A DNA stretch of 64,000 nucleotides from Thalassospira profundimaris (GTDB lineage Bacteria > Pseudomonadota > Alphaproteobacteria > Rhodospirillales > Thalassospiraceae). The notes below the pieces were generated by a model. The model saw only the letters and a list, made by a program, of their open reading frames with translations. It did no database searches and was not told the DNA's origin. The stretch lies in NCBI RefSeq assembly GCF_003326795.1, contig NZ_JPWI01000012.1:102254-166253 (forward strand). Reading direction: 5' to 3'. Below, piece after piece: positions 61,130-64,000 of the stretch (position 1 is its first letter; the number at the start of each line of letters is the position of its first letter). A program made the translations under genes and the position numbers.

Positions 61130-62397
61130 CCATTCTTCTGACCCTTGCGGCAATGTTCGCGCTTTTGCTGATGCGCGTGCCTGTTGCCTTTGCCCTTGGC
61201 GGCCTTGGTCTTGCGATGTTGCTGCTGGGCGGCTTTTCGCCACTGATGGCCCCGCAAGCCGTTCTTTCCACCCTTGATGGCTTTATCCTTCTGGCGGTGC
61301 CGCTGTTTCTGTTGATGTCGAACATCCTGCTGCGTGCGGGGGTCGGCAATGACCTGTTTGCGGCGGTGAGTGCCTGGGTTGGGCATTGGCCGGGCGGGCT
61401 TGCGGTTGCAACCATTCTGTCTTGTGGCGTGTTTGCGGCTATTTCGGGCTCGTCGGTTGCGACCGCTGCGACCATCGGGACGGTCGCCATTCCGGAAATG
61501 ATCAATCGCGGCTACAACAAGAAGTTCGTTTATGGTCTTCTGGCTGCGGGTGGCACGCTTGGCATTCTGATCCCGCCATCGATTCCGATGATCATTTATG
61601 GTTTTGTGACCGAAGAATCGGTGATCTCGCTGTTCCTTGCCGGAATCGGGCCGGGGATCGCGTTGCTGGTCTTCTTTATTATTTTCTCGATGATCTATGC
61701 CCGTATGGGCGGACAGGAAAGCGAACCCAAACAGGGCTGGGCAGAACGTCGTCGTGCAACGCTTAAGGCTTTGCCGTCTGTCATTCTTGCGGTTCTGATT
61801 ATTTCGGGGATCTATTCAGGCGCCTTTACGCCAACCGAAGCCGCCGCAATCGGATTTGCCGCGTCGCTGATCATTACCGGCCCGATCATGCGGGTTCTGA
61901 CATGGGATGCGCTTAAAAAGGCAGTGTTTGACAGTATGGCAACCACGGTTGCGATCATTCTGATCATTGCCGGGGCAAAAATCTTTGGCAAGGCGATCAC
62001 GCTCTATCGAATCCCTCAAGACATCTCGATGATGATCACGCAGGGCATAGATACCGACCTTGGCTTCATTCTGGTTGTAACTGCTGTTCTTCTGGTGATG
62101 GGGCTTGTGTTCGAAGCATTATCAATGGTTCTGATCATGACGCCGGTTCTGTTGCCAGCGGCCCTTGCGCTTGGTTTCGATCCGATCTGGTTTGGCGTCT
62201 ATATGGTGATCATGGTCGAATGTGCCCTGATTACACCGCCCGTCGGGCTGAATCTTTATGTCATCCAGTCTGTGGCCAAAGCCCGCTTGGGTGAGGTCGC
62301 GAGTGGTGTGGCACCGTTCCTGATGCTGATGTTCCTGTGTGCGGCCATTCTTTATGTCTGGCACGACCTTGCACTCTATATTCCGTTCAAACTGTAA
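61126..62397 (+). CDS. dctM: TRAP transporter large permease
   Basis: A 423-residue DctM-family membrane protein with about 12 helices. GVFAAISGSSVATAATIGTV and GGTLGILIPPSIPMIIYG are conserved ion- and substrate-site segments, and CALITPPVGLNLYV lies near the end. It uses sodium or proton gradients. Overlapped with DctQ by four bases. Confidence 0.92.
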   Translation: MTILLTLAAMFALLLMRVPVAFALGGLGLAMLLLGGFSPLMAPQAVLSTLDGFILLAVPLFLLMSNILLRAGVGNDLFAAVSAWVGHWPGGLAVATILSCGVFAAISGSSVATAATIGTVAIPEMINRGYNKKFVYGLLAAGGTLGILIPPSIPMIIYGFVTEESVISLFLAGIGPGIALLVFFIIFSMIYARMGGQESEPKQGWAERRRATLKALPSVILAVLIISGIYSGAFTPTEAAAIGFAASLIITGPIMRVLTWDALKKAVFDSMATTVAIILIIAGAKIFGKAITLYRIPQDISMMITQGIDTDLGFILVVTAVLLVMGLVFEALSMVLIMTPVLLPAALALGFDPIWFGVYMVIMVECALITPPVGLNLYVIQSVAKARLGEVASGVAPFLMLMFLCAAILYVWHDLALYIPFKL

Positions 62398-62403
62398 AGA
62401 CTG

Positions 62404-63288
62404 ATGACACATATAATGACACCTGCGGATCGTTTGCGTGCGCTGCTGGCCACCGGCGATCTGATCACCATGCCATGCTGTTTTGATGCGCTTTCTGCCA
62501 AGCTGATCGAACAGGAAGGGTTTGCTCTGACCTTCATGTCAGGATTCGCGACATCTGCGGCCCGGATCGGTGCGCCCGACCTTGGCCTGATGTCCTATGG
62601 CGAGGTTCTTGACCAGGCCCGCAACATTACTGATGCCATCTCGATTCCGCTGATTGGCGATGGCGATACCGGTTATGGCAATGCCATGAATGTCAGACGC
62701 ACGGTTACCGGCTTTGCCAAGGCAGGCTGTGCCGCGGTGATGATCGAGGATCAACTGGCTCCAAAACGCTGCGGTCATACCAAGGGCAAGGAAGTGGTCG
62801 GCCGTGACGAGGCGTTCGACCGGATTCGTGCCGCCGTTGATGCCCGCGAAGCCGGGGCAGATATCCTGATCCTTGCGCGCACCGATGCCCGTCATCAGCA
62901 CGGCCTGTCCGAGGCAATTGACCGTGCGGCAAAGTTCAAGGAACTGGGGGCCGACATTCTGTTTGTCGAAGCGCCGAAGACTGTTGATGAAATGCGTACC
63001 CTTTGCGCCGAGCTACCGGGGCCGAAAATGGCCAATATCGTCGAAGGTGGAGAAACCCCGGATCTGTCACCCGCAGAGCTTAAGGAAATCGGGTATCAGA
63101 TCGCGGCTTATCCTCTGTCTTTGATGGCAGCAGCGATGAAGGCGATGGTTGAAACCTTGCAGACCATGAAGGCAGGGCAACCGCGTGATGACAAGCTGAT
63201 GAACTGGGCTGATCTGCGCAATCGTATCGGGTTCGACGAATATTATGAAGAGTCGGAACGCTATGCTTCGTCGCGTCGCGACGGTTAG
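62404..63288 (+). CDS. Isocitrate lyase/PEP mutase superfamily enzyme
   Basis: A 294-residue enzyme. GDGDTGYGNAMNV supplies metal-binding aspartates, and APKRCGHTKGKEVV the KRCGH active-site loop with its catalytic cysteine, as in methylisocitrate and dimethylmalate lyases. It starts 6 bases after dctM, so it is the fourth gene of the TRAP operon. A lyase for the acid imported by the transporter is the likely role, but the exact substrate is unresolved. ATG 62416 is an alternative start. Confidence 0.85.
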   Translation: MTHIMTPADRLRALLATGDLITMPCCFDALSAKLIEQEGFALTFMSGFATSAARIGAPDLGLMSYGEVLDQARNITDAISIPLIGDGDTGYGNAMNVRRTVTGFAKAGCAAVMIEDQLAPKRCGHTKGKEVVGRDEAFDRIRAAVDAREAGADILILARTDARHQHGLSEAIDRAAKFKELGADILFVEAPKTVDEMRTLCAELPGPKMANIVEGGETPDLSPAELKEIGYQIAAYPLSLMAAAMKAMVETLQTMKAGQPRDDKLMNWADLRNRIGFDEYYEESERYASSRRDG

Positions 63289-63310
63289 GCACGCAGACTG
63301 AATGAATGTT

Positions 63311-63346
63311 TCAGGGCGACGCACCGGAAGGATTGCGTCGCCCTGA
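63311..63346 (+). terminator. Terminator after the TRAP operon
   Basis: TCAGGGCGACGCA and TGCGTCGCCCTGA form a perfect 13-base stem with a 10-base loop. The T tract after it is weak (GCGTTTG). Confidence 0.7.
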
Positions 63347-63551
63347 GCGTTTGTATGGACCGCCAGCGCCGTTTTAACGAATCCGGAGCACACTTATGAC
63401 TGGAACGGTCTTTCTTGCCGCATAGCGGGCAGGGGAAGGGGATACCAAGTCACTAAGTGATGTCTTAAAATGTCGATCACCGGTTGTTGTTGGCGACAAG
63501 AAAAGAACAACCCTGTGGCTATTGGGCAGGGCAGATCGAAGCAGGGAAATC

Positions 63552-63959
63552 ATGAGCGAGAAACACAGCGGAAGCTGCCTGTGCGGGCAGGTGACATTTG
63601 AGGTAACAGGCACTTTTGATGCCTTTTTCCTGTGCCACTGTAAATATTGCCAGAAAGACACGGGTTCCGCGCATGCGGCCAACCTGTTTTCACAAGGCGC
63701 GAAGCTCAGCTGGCTTACCGGAAAAGACAAGGTTACATCCTTCACCTTGCCCGGAACCCGTCATGCGAAATCATTCTGTTCGGCGTGTGGCTCTGCGGTT
63801 CCAGGCGAACAGATGGGCGGCAAACTGGTTGTAGTGCCAGCAGGAAGCCTTGATACCCCGGTCACCAATGTGCCTGATGCGCACATCATGACGGGCAGCA
63901 AGGCCAACTGGGATGATGGGCTTGAACGGGTCACAAAGGTGGCGGGAATGCCCGGATAG
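63552..63959 (+). CDS. GFA/CENP-V domain protein
   Basis: A 135-residue protein of the glutathione-dependent formaldehyde-activating (Mss4-like, CENP-V) fold. CLCGQV, CHCKYCQ and CSACG supply the zinc ligands. Despite the name, most members have no proven formaldehyde activity. The ATG at 63552 with AGGGAAATC is preferred over the frame start at 63522. It stands alone. Confidence 0.85.
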   Translation: MSEKHSGSCLCGQVTFEVTGTFDAFFLCHCKYCQKDTGSAHAANLFSQGAKLSWLTGKDKVTSFTLPGTRHAKSFCSACGSAVPGEQMGGKLVVVPAGSLDTPVTNVPDAHIMTGSKANWDDGLERVTKVAGMPG

Positions 63960-64000
63960 CTGCGATTTGTCGAAGCCAAAAGAAAACCCCGCAGCCATCG

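Noticed and set aside
63771..63998. Antisense frame at the right edge
   Set aside because: Shadow of the GFA gene. The A-rich end (AAAACCCCGCAGCC) is more likely the left arm of a terminator cut by the window edge.

Overview
The window reads as chromosomal DNA of a heterotrophic alphaproteobacterium, most likely a marine Rhodospirillales such as Thalassospira. This is an inference from gene content and codon style, not from a marker gene. The evidence is a complete Entner-Doudoroff operon, an intracellular PHA depolymerase, several ABC and TRAP uptake systems, DUF1127 proteins, alphaproteobacterial-type SOS boxes (GTTC-N7-GTTC) and Zur-type boxes. Coding density is high. No rRNA, tRNA, CRISPR array, transposase or phage gene was seen.

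Layout. 1-3.3 kb: an FkbM methyltransferase cut by the window edge, a PhyH-like dioxygenase, an SDR enzyme, a MAPEG protein and a DUF2975/XRE pair. 3.5-6.6 kb: a zinc-type ArsR/SmtB sensor and a ZntA-like P-type ATPase with a clear dyad in front of it. 6.8-11 kb: a polar amino acid ABC transporter, RidA and an IclR regulator, with two phased dyads at the promoter. 11.0-11.4 kb: a run of hairpins. 11.5-16.8 kb: a Fur-box-preceded operon for two imelysins, a di-haem oxidoreductase and a DUF1513 protein. 16.9-20.7 kb: cytochrome b561, cytochrome c', succinate-semialdehyde dehydrogenase and a 53-residue protein. 20.8-26.5 kb: hydrolase, NudK, SDR, KefB/C-like antiporter and PHA depolymerase. 26.5-28.7 kb: an AT-richer islet with a 43-residue membrane protein under two SOS boxes.

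28.7-34.4 kb: zwf-pgl-edd-glk-eda, the whole route from glucose to pyruvate plus glyceraldehyde 3-phosphate. 34.5-37.3 kb: a duplicated divergent DUF1127/LysR module. 37.4-39.2 kb: an ECF sigma factor, its anti-sigma factor and a secreted protein. 39.3-42.1 kb: Zur-box-preceded znuA, DUF1007 and NicO genes. 42.2-48.3 kb: a six-gene operon with overlapping genes at all five junctions, encoding a multicopper oxidase, cytochrome c, a phytochelatin-synthase-like protein, an FAD-dehydrogenase small subunit, a GMC dehydrogenase and an MFS carrier. 48.7-50.5 kb: an ABC permease and binding protein without an ATPase. 50.6-55.7 kb: the prkA-yeaH-spoVR stress operon. 56.3-64 kb: rhodanese, a TetR/RidA pair with three operator copies, an XRE-cupin regulator, an acetyltransferase, a TRAP transporter with a PEP-mutase-family enzyme, and a GFA protein.

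Two places look most worth following. One is the SOS-boxed 43-residue single-pass membrane protein at 27.2-27.4 kb, which has the gene logic of SidA-type SOS division inhibitors but a different sequence. The other is the translationally coupled oxidase/phytochelatin-synthase/dehydrogenase operon at 42.2-48.3 kb, which looks like an exported redox and thiol-peptide pathway behind a CRP-like promoter. Metal handling recurs through the window: zinc export, zinc uptake, Fur-linked imelysins and the copper oxidase.
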